A DNA stretch of 64,000 nt, from NCBI RefSeq assembly GCF_006716865.1, contig NZ_VFPT01000001.1, positions 330,001 through 394,000 of the forward strand. Reading direction: 5' to 3'. Source of the DNA: Roseinatronobacter monicus. Its GTDB lineage: Bacteria; Pseudomonadota; Alphaproteobacteria; Rhodobacterales; Rhodobacteraceae. This document shows positions 52,017 to 60,191 of this stretch, one piece after another (position 1 is the stretch's first letter; the number at the start of each line of letters is the position of its first letter). The notes beneath the pieces were generated by a model. That model was not told the DNA's origin, did no database searches, and was given only the letters and a program-made list of their open reading frames with translations. The translations under genes were made by a program, and so were the position numbers.

Positions 52017-53737
52017 CCCCTTTTGACGAGGCCAGCGGCCAACCCGGCCGCCCTGCGCCCGAGGCCGATCCTTGGGCGCAGGTTTCCCTTGCGCTGACAC
52101 TTCTGGCCGTGGACCCGCATGGCTTGCGCGGCTTGTGGCTGCGGGGCCGCGCCGGACCTGTGCGCGACCGTGTGTTGGCCGGGCTTGGCGCGCTGCACCC
52201 GCGCAAGCTCCATCCTTTCACCTCGGACGAGGCGTTGATGGGCGGCATGGACCTGAGCGCGACTTTGGCCACAGGCGAGATGCACCGCCATGCGGGCCTG
52301 TTGGACCATGCCGGCTGCCTGATGCTGACAATGGCCGAACGCTGCCCGCCGGGGCTGGCCGTGCGCTTGGGGCAGGCGCTGGACAATGCCGCCCGGCCAA
52401 GCCTGATCGCGCTGGACGAGGCGGCAGAGGAAGGCGAGGGCCTGCCCAACGCACTGGCCGACCGTTTGGGCCTGTTTCTGGATATTGACGGTTTTGCATG
52501 GTCTGACAGCACTGACATTGCGCTGAACCCCGGCCTGATCGCATCGGCACAGGTGCGGCTGCGCCAGATCGCGCCGGGTGATGCGCTGGCGCGGTTGACG
52601 CGGGTTGCCGCAGAATTGGCCATTCCCAGTATGCGTGCACCACTTCTGGCACTGGCCTGCGCGCGTGCACATGCCGCATGGCGTGGCGGGTCCGCGATTG
52701 AGGAGCAGGATTTGCAAGTCGCTGTTGCCCTGGTGATGGCGCATAAGGCGCTGGCCTTTCCCGAAAATGCGCCCGAACCCGATGACACCCCCCCGCCAGA
52801 GCCGCCACAGGACCAACCGGATCAAGACCGCGACCGCGACCAGAGCGCATTGGACATCCCCGACGAGATGCTGATCGAGGCCGCACGCACCGCCTTGCCA
52901 CCCGGATTGCTGGCGCAGTTGCAAGCCGCGCGGGCGGCGCGCCAAGCGGCCAGCGCCAATTCCGGCGCAGGGGCCAAACGTAAATCCATGCGCCGGGGCC
53001 GCCCCATGCCTTCGCGCGCAGGCAAGCCCGGATCGGGTGCGCGGGTCGATGTGATTGCCACATTGCGCCAAGCAGCCCCCTGGCAGAAAATGCGCCGCGC
53101 CATGATGCCGGGGCGCGTGGCGGACCGCTTGTTGCTGATGCCGTCCGACATCCGCATCAAGCGCTATCAGGAACAGACCGACCGCGTTCTGATCTTCGTG
53201 GTCGATGCCTCTGGCTCTGCCGCCCTTGCGCGACTGGCCGAGGCCAAGGGCGCGGTTGAGTTGATGCTGGCCGAAGCCTATTCCAGCCGCGATCATGTGG
53301 CGCTCGTGACCTTTCGCGGGCATAGGGCGGAACTCAGTCTGCCGCCCACCCGCTCGCTTGTGCAGACCAAGCGCAGGCTGGCGGGCTTGCCGGGGGGCGG
53401 GGCCACACCGCTGGCCCATGCGCTGGAGGTGGCCTTGGCCACGGCAGAACAAGCCCGCCGCCACGGCATGACGCCGACATTGGCCATGCTGACGGACGGG
53501 CGCGGGAATATCGCGCTGGATGGCAGCGCCAACCGCGCACAAGCCACCCTTGATGCAACGCGCCTTGCCAAGATCATCGCCGCCAAGGCGATTCCGGCGC
53601 TGGTGATCGACACCAGCCTGCGCCCCAAGCCGCAACTGGCCGAATTGAGCGCGCAGATGGGGGCCACGATGATTGCCTTGCCACGGGCCGATGCGCGCAG
53701 CCTGTCCAGCACGCTTTCTGCTGCGTTGGGGGGCTAG
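52013..53737 (+). CDS. bchD: Magnesium chelatase subunit D, probable CTG start
   Basis: Platform subunit with a degenerate AAA+ domain (about residues 20-260), an acidic proline-rich linker (PPPEPPQDQPDQDRDRDQ) and a C-terminal von Willebrand A domain with the MIDAS motif VVDASGSAALARL. The first ATG/GTG in frame is GTG 52109, inside the conserved domain. The reading upstream (TPFDEASG...DPWAQVSLALTLLAVDP) looks like the family N-terminus, and the only start-like codon is CTG 52013, overlapping the bchI stop as CTGA, with AGAGG seven bases before it. Length 574 with CTG, 542 with GTG. Followed by bchO after two bases. Confidence 0.9.
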   Translation: MTPFDEASGQPGRPAPEADPWAQVSLALTLLAVDPHGLRGLWLRGRAGPVRDRVLAGLGALHPRKLHPFTSDEALMGGMDLSATLATGEMHRHAGLLDHAGCLMLTMAERCPPGLAVRLGQALDNAARPSLIALDEAAEEGEGLPNALADRLGLFLDIDGFAWSDSTDIALNPGLIASAQVRLRQIAPGDALARLTRVAAELAIPSMRAPLLALACARAHAAWRGGSAIEEQDLQVAVALVMAHKALAFPENAPEPDDTPPPEPPQDQPDQDRDRDQSALDIPDEMLIEAARTALPPGLLAQLQAARAARQAASANSGAGAKRKSMRRGRPMPSRAGKPGSGARVDVIATLRQAAPWQKMRRAMMPGRVADRLLLMPSDIRIKRYQEQTDRVLIFVVDASGSAALARLAEAKGAVELMLAEAYSSRDHVALVTFRGHRAELSLPPTRSLVQTKRRLAGLPGGGATPLAHALEVALATAEQARRHGMTPTLAMLTDGRGNIALDGSANRAQATLDATRLAKIIAAKAIPALVIDTSLRPKPQLAELSAQMGATMIALPRADARSLSSTLSAALGG

Positions 53738-53739
53738 AT

Positions 53740-54624
53740 ATGCAGGTGATTCCTGCGGACTGGCCCCTGCGCGACCATTCCCATGTCATCCGGTGCCGCC
53801 CCCATGAATGGCATGTTCAGGTGATGGGGCAGGGGCCTGATCTGTTGCTGTTGCATGGCGCGGGCGCATCGGGGCATAGCTTTCACCGTCTGGCCCCGCT
53901 CTTGCCTGGCTACCGGCTGATTATGCCGGATTTGCCGGGGCAGGGTTTCACCCGCGCGGGCGGAATGCTGCGGCTGGGGCTGGATGCGATGGCCGATGAT
54001 CTGGCCACGCTGTGCCGCGATCAGGACTGGCGTCCCGCCGGCATAATCGGCCATTCGGCGGGCGGCGCGATTGCGCTGCGCATGACCGAAGTTTTGCCAA
54101 ACCCGCCGCGCGCAGTGATCGGGTTGAATGCCGCCCTTGGCCCGTTTGACGGCTTTGCGGGCTGGTTGTTTCCCAAGCTGGCCAAGGCCATGTCTGCCAG
54201 CCCTTTCGTGGCGGCGATTGTCACGCGGCTTGTCTCGAACCGTAATCAGGTCGAGATGTTGCTGAAAGGGACAGGCTCGACGCTCGATGCGCAGGGGGTG
54301 GCGCTGTATCAACGGCTGGTCAGCGACAAACGCCATATCGAGGGTACATTGGGTATGATGGCCCAATGGCAGTTGGAACCGCTGATCGAACGCTTGCCGC
54401 AAATCATGGTGCCAAGCTTGCTGATCGCGTCGGAGAAGGACCGCGCAGTGCCTGCGCGCGTGTCGCGTGATGCCGCCGCACGCATGCCGCGCGCGCGCTA
54501 TGTCGAGATTGCCGATTATGGGCACTTGCTGCATGAAGAAGCACCAGACCGCGTCTGCGACCTTATCTTGCAGTTTCTGGATGAGAATAGTGGCGGGCTG
54601 TCATTGGTCGCAGGTCCGGTCTGA
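53740..54624 (+). CDS. bchO: Mg-chelatase-associated alpha/beta hydrolase BchO
   Basis: 294 residues, alpha/beta hydrolase fold: LLLLHGAGASGHSFHRL oxyanion region, nucleophile elbow IGHSAGGAIAL, and a C-terminal histidine in DYGHLLHEEAPDR. The role in the bacteriochlorophyll pathway is not settled; it always travels with bchI and bchD. Its TGA and the crtC stop abut without any intervening base (TGATCA), so the two operons converge directly. Confidence 0.93.
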   Translation: MQVIPADWPLRDHSHVIRCRPHEWHVQVMGQGPDLLLLHGAGASGHSFHRLAPLLPGYRLIMPDLPGQGFTRAGGMLRLGLDAMADDLATLCRDQDWRPAGIIGHSAGGAIALRMTEVLPNPPRAVIGLNAALGPFDGFAGWLFPKLAKAMSASPFVAAIVTRLVSNRNQVEMLLKGTGSTLDAQGVALYQRLVSDKRHIEGTLGMMAQWQLEPLIERLPQIMVPSLLIASEKDRAVPARVSRDAAARMPRARYVEIADYGHLLHEEAPDRVCDLILQFLDENSGGLSLVAGPV

Positions 54625-55530
54625 TCAGAACGCCCAATTCTTGCGGCGCGGAACCCGCACAGCCAGCATCGGCTTGAGCAGCGGTTGCGCATAGCGCCGC
54701 AAATCCAGCGCTTCATGCACCCCCACGCTTTCGACCCCGTCAATTTGGGTGCGCACCGCAGCGCGGGTGTAGAAGGGCGCGTCCAGCATCGCCAATTCCT
54801 GCTTTGGCTGAAAGCCTGCATCGGCCCGCGTCTCGCGCCGCAGGGCCCAGCGACTGCGGGCAAAGCGTGTTATGGGCGGTGGGGTGACAGTGTCCATGCG
54901 GCCATCGGGGTGAAAATGCAGCGCGGTTTCCTGTGCCTGCCCATCGCGCAATTCCGCATCATAGAAACAGGTGGCCCCGCCCCGGTTGGGAAATCGCCCC
55001 CATGTCCAGTAGTTGAAATCATCCTCCAGCGCGGCAGTGCCGAAATTCGCATCGAAATACCCATGCCCCAGCCAACGATGACCGGGTGAGATGTCCACTT
55101 CGATCCGCGCAATCGGGGCAAAAGGCTGCCAGCTATGGCGACCATCTGGGGTCAAGTTATGGGTCTGGCCAAACAGGGCTTCGGGGTGCAGGGTAATCGT
55201 GCCGCGCACATGGCTGATCAGCGGGGGCGAGGAGATCTCGTTCACCTCGATCACCAGCCGGTCCCCTTCCCACCGGATGGAGGAGGGGCCAACCTCGAAC
55301 ACATCTTCGCTCTGCCGCAGCGCGCTGCGGCCCCGGTCGGTCATAGTAAACCGCCCCTTTGGCCCATAGGTCGCAACATTGATACAGCAATGGTTTTGCG
55401 GATCGCGCCGCCCCGACCAGCGATACCACGGCGAAAACACCGAGCCGATAAACCCGATCACCGAGAGGGCGCGGCTGCCGTCGTCGCTGATCCCGTCGAT
55501 ATACCACCACGCATAGCCGTTCGGCGCCAC
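54625..55530 (-). CDS. crtC: Hydroxyneurosporene synthase (carotenoid 1,2-hydratase)
   Basis: Adds water to the end of neurosporene-type carotenoids. The conserved body is clear: NGYAWWYIDGISDDGS, FIGSVFSPWYRWSGRRDPQNH, DDFNYWTWGRFPNRG, CFYDAELRDG. I place the start at GTG 55530 (VAPNGYAWWY), the first start-like codon near the family N-terminus, giving 301 residues and a 73-base overlap with crtD. The homologous reading seems to begin a few residues earlier, and the frame stays open upstream (to 55836), so the true start is uncertain; no clear ribosome site is visible. Confidence 0.85.
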   Translation of the reverse strand: MAPNGYAWWYIDGISDDGSRALSVIGFIGSVFSPWYRWSGRRDPQNHCCINVATYGPKGRFTMTDRGRSALRQSEDVFEVGPSSIRWEGDRLVIEVNEISSPPLISHVRGTITLHPEALFGQTHNLTPDGRHSWQPFAPIARIEVDISPGHRWLGHGYFDANFGTAALEDDFNYWTWGRFPNRGGATCFYDAELRDGQAQETALHFHPDGRMDTVTPPPITRFARSRWALRRETRADAGFQPKQELAMLDAPFYTRAAVRTQIDGVESVGVHEALDLRRYAQPLLKPMLAVRVPRRKNWAF

Positions 55531-57023
55531 GTCGCGGCGGAAATCCGGTCGCTGAGGGCCGCCGCCGCTGCGTGTTTGCCCGAAAGTGCCGCCATCGGCA
55601 CCCCCGCCCCCGGATGCACCCCGCCCCCCGCCATATACAGGCCCCTGAGCTTGGTGCGCGCTGTGGGGCGCAGGAATGTCGCCATCACCCCGTTCGGGCT
55701 GAGGCCGTAAAGTGCGCCCTGACTGTGCGGGAACATCTGCGCGAAATCCTGCGGCTGCGTCACTGCTGAAAGGGTCGGGCGCGGGCTGAGATGCAGCCCG
55801 AACTGCGCCAGCCGCGCGAATGGATGTGTGTGACATGTCATGTCCTTGCTGCCGCGTGCGCCCTCAGGCAGTGCGGGCGCGTTGAGGATGAATTGAAACC
55901 GCTCTGGCCCCGTGGGGATGGTCTGCGCGCGGTCCTGTGCACAGACGTAAATCGTGGGCGCTTGCGGAAGACGCCCCTGCGCCAAGGGTCCGAATTCCTG
56001 CGCCGGATCATCAGCGAAGAACACACTGTGATAGGCCAGCGCATCAGCCCCAAGCCCTTGGGGCTGCACCAGCGCGCCAAAGGTCCAGACCTGCGCCGAC
56101 AGGCTGCGCGGCTGGGTCTGGCGGCGCTTTGGCGCATGGGTTGGCCTGTCTAGAAGATAGGGCAATGCGGTAGGGTCGCCGTTAAAGATGATTTGCGCGC
56201 AGTCAATAACCTCGCCATCGGCAAGCTGAACGCCCGACACTTGACCGCCCGATGTCTGGATTCGCGCAACGCCCGTGTTCAGCCGCAAAGTGCCGCCCAA
56301 CTGTGTGAACAGCCCCGCCAGCGCGTGCGCCAATGCGGCCATGCCCCCCTGAACCGCCCAGACGCCCGCCGCCTCGGCCTGCCAGATCAGGCCCAGCACA
56401 GCAGGCGCGTGCAACGGGTTGCCGCCCACATAGGTCGCATAGCGCCCGAAAAGCTGGCGCAGATGGGGGTCGGAAAACCGTTGCGAAAGCATGGTTTGCA
56501 GCGTCTTGCCGGGTTGTAGCCAAGGCAGCAAATGCGGGCGCGCCAATACTGCACGCGCGGCCCCAAGCGTGCTTGGGGCCGCCGCGCGCATGATCGGCGC
56601 ATCAAACGCGTCAAACAATGCGCGCGTCTCGCGCTGGAAAGCATCAAATTCGCTGCGCGCACCTGTGCCAAAGGCCGCGCCAATGGCGTCTGAATTGGCG
56701 CGCGCGTCGGGCATCAGGTCCAGCCTGCGCCCATCCCGCCAGAAATGGCGCGCCAGCACGGGCAGGGGTGTCAGCGTCAGATGCGCCTCTGTTGTGGTGC
56801 CTGCGGCGTCGAACAATTCGTCCAGCACATCGCGCAGGGTCAGCACGGTTGGCCCGGCATCGACCGGCCCGGCAGCGCTGTCCATGACGCGGATTTTGCC
56901 GCCCGGCCAGTCCTGCGCGTCCAGCAGCGTGACAGCTTGCCCGGACGCGGCCAGCCGGATGGCGGCTGCCAATCCGCCAATTCCGGCCCCGATGACCACT
57001 ACCGAGTCTTTCTGAATATCCAT
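55458..57023 (-). CDS. crtD: Hydroxyneurosporene/methoxyneurosporene desaturase
   Basis: FAD-dependent C-3,4 desaturase of the spheroidene pathway, a CrtI relative. 521 residues. FAD motif VVIGAGIGGLAAAIRLAASG, and the C-terminal YMAGGGVHPGAGVPMAALSGKHAAAAAL. The last 25 codons overlap crtC and encode a tail (RRTAMRGGISTG...) that is probably not functional. Divergent from crtE with two PpsR palindromes between. Confidence 0.93.
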   Translation of the reverse strand: MDIQKDSVVVIGAGIGGLAAAIRLAASGQAVTLLDAQDWPGGKIRVMDSAAGPVDAGPTVLTLRDVLDELFDAAGTTTEAHLTLTPLPVLARHFWRDGRRLDLMPDARANSDAIGAAFGTGARSEFDAFQRETRALFDAFDAPIMRAAAPSTLGAARAVLARPHLLPWLQPGKTLQTMLSQRFSDPHLRQLFGRYATYVGGNPLHAPAVLGLIWQAEAAGVWAVQGGMAALAHALAGLFTQLGGTLRLNTGVARIQTSGGQVSGVQLADGEVIDCAQIIFNGDPTALPYLLDRPTHAPKRRQTQPRSLSAQVWTFGALVQPQGLGADALAYHSVFFADDPAQEFGPLAQGRLPQAPTIYVCAQDRAQTIPTGPERFQFILNAPALPEGARGSKDMTCHTHPFARLAQFGLHLSPRPTLSAVTQPQDFAQMFPHSQGALYGLSPNGVMATFLRPTARTKLRGLYMAGGGVHPGAGVPMAALSGKHAAAAALSDRISAATWRRTAMRGGISTGSATTAAAPSR

Positions 57024-57053
57024 GTCAGAGATTCTTGACTCTTTATGCGAAAG

Positions 57054-57071
57054 TGTCCAGTATTATTTACA
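57054..57071. promoter_or_regulatory. PpsR/CrtJ palindrome 1, crtD-crtE region
   Basis: TGTCCAGTATTATTTACA matches TGT-N12-ACA exactly. Confidence 0.8.
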
Positions 57072-57077
57072 GTCACA

Positions 57078-57095
57078 TGTCTAATATAGATTACA
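57078..57095. promoter_or_regulatory. PpsR/CrtJ palindrome 2, crtD-crtE region
   Basis: TGTCTAATATAGATTACA matches TGT-N12-ACA exactly, six bases from site 1 and 20 bases before the crtE ATG. Confidence 0.8.
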
Positions 57096-57115
57096 CACAG
57101 CAAAGCGAGGATGCC

Positions 57116-57994
57116 ATGGACTTGAGCAAACGGATCGACAGAGCCATGACATCTGCCATTACGCAGGCGCAAGGTGTGGGGGACGCAAGCTGCAAAGCGC
57201 CCGGTCGCCTGGCCGCAGCGCTGAACTACGCGGTGACACCGGGCGGCGCACGTATTCGCCCGACAATTTGCCTGTCTGTGGCCCGTGCCTGCGGTGATGA
57301 CCGGCCCGATCTTTCGGACCGCGCCGCCATCGCGCTGGAACTAATCCATTGCGCCAGCCTTGTGCATGATGATCTGCCTGCCTTTGATGATGCCGATTTC
57401 CGGCGCGGCAAGCCGACCGTGCATATGGCCTATTCCGAACCACTTGCGGTGCTGACGGGCGACAGCCTGATTATTTCGGCCTTTGATGTGCTGTCAGGCG
57501 CGTCTGATATGGATGCCGTCCGCGCATTGCGCCTGTTGCGTCTGATGGCGCGCCATACGGGTATGCCCTACGGTATTTGCGCCGGTCAGGGCTGGGAAAG
57601 CGAAGCGAAAGTTGATCTGGGGGCCTATCACCGCTCGAAAACCGCCGCCCTGTTTGTCGCGGCCACGCAAATGGGCGCCCAGGCCGCAGGCCACGAGCCA
57701 GAGCCGTGGGAAGAGCTGGGCGCGCGCATCGGCGAGGCGTTTCAGGTCGCTGATGATCTGCGCGATGCGCTGTATGACGAAGCAGCGCTGGGCAAGCCTG
57801 CCGGGCAGGACGCGATTCACCAGCGCCCCTCGGCCGTTGAGGAATTTGGCGTTCAGGGTGCGATCAAGCGTCTGCAAGATATCTTGGGCGGTGCGATTGC
57901 CTCTATCCCCTCTTGCCCCGGCGAGGGCGAGTTGGCGCAGCTTGTCCGGCTTTATGCCGAACGCATGACGCCGGTCGCGCCTGTCCGGGTCTGA
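57116..57994 (+). CDS. crtE: Geranylgeranyl diphosphate synthase
   Basis: Makes GGPP for carotenoids and the bacteriochlorophyll tail. 292 residues from the ATG at 57116 (MDLSKRIDRAMTSAI), preceded by GCGAGG; an upstream extension to 57035 would run through the PpsR sites and is unlikely. Aspartate-rich motifs: VHDDLPAFDDADFRRGKPT and FQVADDLRDALYD. Gives way to crtF after five bases. Confidence 0.95.
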   Translation: MDLSKRIDRAMTSAITQAQGVGDASCKAPGRLAAALNYAVTPGGARIRPTICLSVARACGDDRPDLSDRAAIALELIHCASLVHDDLPAFDDADFRRGKPTVHMAYSEPLAVLTGDSLIISAFDVLSGASDMDAVRALRLLRLMARHTGMPYGICAGQGWESEAKVDLGAYHRSKTAALFVAATQMGAQAAGHEPEPWEELGARIGEAFQVADDLRDALYDEAALGKPAGQDAIHQRPSAVEEFGVQGAIKRLQDILGGAIASIPSCPGEGELAQLVRLYAERMTPVAPVRV

Positions 57995-57999
57995 GGGGC

Positions 58000-59112
58000 A
58001 TGGCCGACATTCCGGCACCTGATTTGCCATTCCGGCCAGCGGGCCTTGTCAATCGTCTTGTGGCCTCAGCGCGGTTTCAAGCGCTGTGCGCGCGCGTTCC
58101 GGGCTTGCGCGGGGTTGCGCGGCGGGAAGGGGCGGCCCTGTTCGATCTGATGCAGGGATTCGTGCAAAGCCAGATGCTGATGGCGCTGGTCGAATTGCGC
58201 ATTCTGCATTTGCTTGCTGATGGTCCTGCAACCGCGGCGGCACTGGCCCCGCGCTGCAATGTACCGCCTGAGCGCTTGCAAATCCTGCTGCAAGCGGGCG
58301 CTGCGATGCGCCTGCTCAAGCGGCGCGGTGACCGCTTTGCACTGGCGCGGCGCGGCACAGCCCTTCTGACCGTTCCCGGATTGCAGGATATGGTGCGCCA
58401 TCATGACGTACTCTACCGCGATCTTGCCGACCCGGTGGCATTCATCCGTGGGGATACCACGACCGAACTGGCCGATTTCTGGCCCTATGTCTTTGGCGCT
58501 AAGGGCGCGATGGACCCGGCGCAGACCGCGCGCTATTCGCGGCTGATGGCCGAAAGCCAGAGCCTTGTCGCGGCAGAGGCACTGGCCCATCTGTCGCTGA
58601 AAGGCACGCGTAAGCTACTGGATGTGGGCGGCGGCACCGGTGTGTTCATACGCGCAGTGCGCGCGCGCTATCCAAAGTTGCAACTTGCCCTGTTCGATCT
58701 GCCCGATGTGGTAGCGCAGGCGGCCTTGCCTGCCGATATCGCGCGGCATGGCGGGTCTTTCCGCACAGACCCGCTGCCGCAAGGGGCGGATGTCATCAGC
58801 CTTGTGCGGGTTCTGTACGATCATTCCGATGACACAGTGCGCGCGCTGCTGGCCAAGGCTTTCGCAGCACTCCCCCCCGCTGGGCGCGTGCTGATTATCG
58901 AGCCGATGTCCGGCGGCACCCGCCCCGACCCGCAGACAGATGTGTATTTTTCAGTTTACACACTGGCGATGCAAACGGGGAAAACCCGCAGCGCGGCCCG
59001 AATTGCCGAGCTTCTGCGCGAGGCGGGTTTTGATGAAATCTCGAAAGAACATGCGGATAGACCCTTTATTACGTGTGTTCTGACGGCGTCCAAGCCGCAG
59101 CCTGCCGGTTGA
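58000..59112 (+). CDS. crtF: Hydroxyneurosporene O-methyltransferase
   Basis: SAM-dependent methylation of the 1-hydroxy group in spheroidene synthesis. 370 residues from the ATG at 58000, preceded by GAGGGG. An N-terminal dimerisation/winged-helix part (LVELRILHLLADGPATAAALA) and a SAM domain with LLDVGGGTGVFIRAV, FDLPDVV and RVLYDHSDD (family form LHDHDD). Operon with crtE. Confidence 0.95.
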   Translation: MADIPAPDLPFRPAGLVNRLVASARFQALCARVPGLRGVARREGAALFDLMQGFVQSQMLMALVELRILHLLADGPATAAALAPRCNVPPERLQILLQAGAAMRLLKRRGDRFALARRGTALLTVPGLQDMVRHHDVLYRDLADPVAFIRGDTTTELADFWPYVFGAKGAMDPAQTARYSRLMAESQSLVAAEALAHLSLKGTRKLLDVGGGTGVFIRAVRARYPKLQLALFDLPDVVAQAALPADIARHGGSFRTDPLPQGADVISLVRVLYDHSDDTVRALLAKAFAALPPAGRVLIIEPMSGGTRPDPQTDVYFSVYTLAMQTGKTRSAARIAELLREAGFDEISKEHADRPFITCVLTASKPQPAG

Positions 59113-59125
59113 GCACAGAATAAAG

Positions 59126-59143
59126 TGTCAATAAGAGTTGACA
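59126..59143. promoter_or_regulatory. PpsR/CrtJ palindrome 1 at bchC
   Basis: TGTCAATAAGAGTTGACA matches TGT-N12-ACA exactly. Its right half contains TTGACA, the likely -35 box of the bchC promoter. Confidence 0.85.
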
Positions 59144-59165
59144 GTATGATGTGTCTTGTTATGAT
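59138..59165 (+). promoter_or_regulatory. Sigma-70-like bchC promoter
   Basis: TTGACA (59138-59143), 16-base spacer, TATGAT (59160-59165). The two boxes fall inside the first and second PpsR palindromes, so bound repressor would block RNA polymerase. Confidence 0.65.
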
Positions 59166-59169
59166 TACA
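59152..59169. promoter_or_regulatory. PpsR/CrtJ palindrome 2 at bchC
   Basis: TGTCTTGTTATGATTACA matches TGT-N12-ACA exactly, eight bases from palindrome 1. This is the spacing known for the Rhodobacter capsulatus bchC promoter. Confidence 0.85.
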
Positions 59170-59234
59170 TAAGCAGCAATCGAGTCGTGTTCTGTCTGCC
59201 TGACAAACATGGATAACCGAACCTGGAGGGACCT

Positions 59235-60191
59235 GTGCAGACTGACGCCATCATCCTTTCCGAACCGCGCCAGCTTGCCTTGGGTCAGGTCGGCCTGAAG
59301 CCAGCAGGGCCGGGCGATCTGGTCGTCAGGATTGCGCAGTCGGGTATTTCCACAGGCACCGAAAAACTGTTCTGGTCCGGTGAGATGCCGCCCTTTCCGG
59401 GCATGGGCTATCCGCTGGTGCCGGGATACGAGGCGACGGGCGAAGTGATCGAGGCGGGCCGCGAGACGGGCTTCAAGCCCGGCGAGCGGGTGTTCGTGCC
59501 GGGGGCCAATTGTTTCCAACCCTCAGAACAGGGGCCGGTATTCGGACTGTTCGGCGGGGCCGCACGCCATCTGGTGACCGATGCCAAAAGGGTCACACGC
59601 ATTGATCCCGGCATGGGGGCCGAGGGCGCGCTTCTGGCGCTGGCCGCGACCGCGCGCCATGCCGTGGCCGGGCCGAATGCCACACCGCCTGATCTGATTG
59701 TCGGACACGGCGTTCTGGGTCGTCTGATCGCGCGCATCACCATCGCAATGGGGGCACCCGCACCGCAGGTCTGGGATACCAATCCAAGCCGACTGGCCGG
59801 GGCGCAAGGTTATGATGTTTGCCTGCCTCAGGATGACAGCCGCCGCGACTATACCTGCATCATGGACGCCTCGGGTGCCGAAGATCTGCTGGACCAGTTG
59901 ATCGGACGTGTCGCCAAGGGCGGCGAAGTGGTGCTGGCGGGGTTCTACACGAAACCGCTGCAATTTTCTTTTGTTCCTGCTTTCATGCGCGAGGCGCGCT
60001 TGCGCGTCGCCGCTGAATGGCAGCCTGACGATCTGATCGCCACGCGCGATCTGATAGAGGCAAGCGCCCTGTCGCTGGGGGGGCTGATCACGCATCACGC
60101 CAATACAGCCGACGCGGCGCGCGCCTATGAGACTGCTTTCAGCAACCCTGATTGCCTTAAAATGATCTTGGACTGGGAGGCCCATTCATGA
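59235..60191 (+). CDS. bchC: Bacteriochlorophyllide a dehydrogenase (C3 hydroxyethyl)
   Basis: Oxidises the 3-(1-hydroxyethyl) group to acetyl. 318 residues from the GTG at 59235, which has GGAGGG five bases upstream. Medium-chain dehydrogenase pattern: [35 protein letters not shown] and a nucleotide fold around [14 protein letters not shown]. Overlaps bchX by four bases (ATGA). Confidence 0.95.
   Translation: MQTDAIILSEPRQLALGQVGLKPAGPGDLVVRIAQSGISTGTEKLFWSGEMPPFPGMGYPLVPGYEATGEVIEAGRETGFKPGERVFVPGANCFQPSEQGPVFGLFGGAARHLVTDAKRVTRIDPGMGAEGALLALAATARHAVAGPNATPPDLIVGHGVLGRLIARITIAMGAPAPQVWDTNPSRLAGAQGYDVCLPQDDSRRDYTCIMDASGAEDLLDQLIGRVAKGGEVVLAGFYTKPLQFSFVPAFMREARLRVAAEWQPDDLIATRDLIEASALSLGGLITHHANTADAARAYETAFSNPDCLKMILDWEAHS

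Noticed and set aside
51674..53635. Long minus-strand frame opposite bchI-bchD (653 codons)
   Set aside because: Same shadow effect; the plus-strand genes show Walker and MIDAS motifs and the antisense product resembles nothing.
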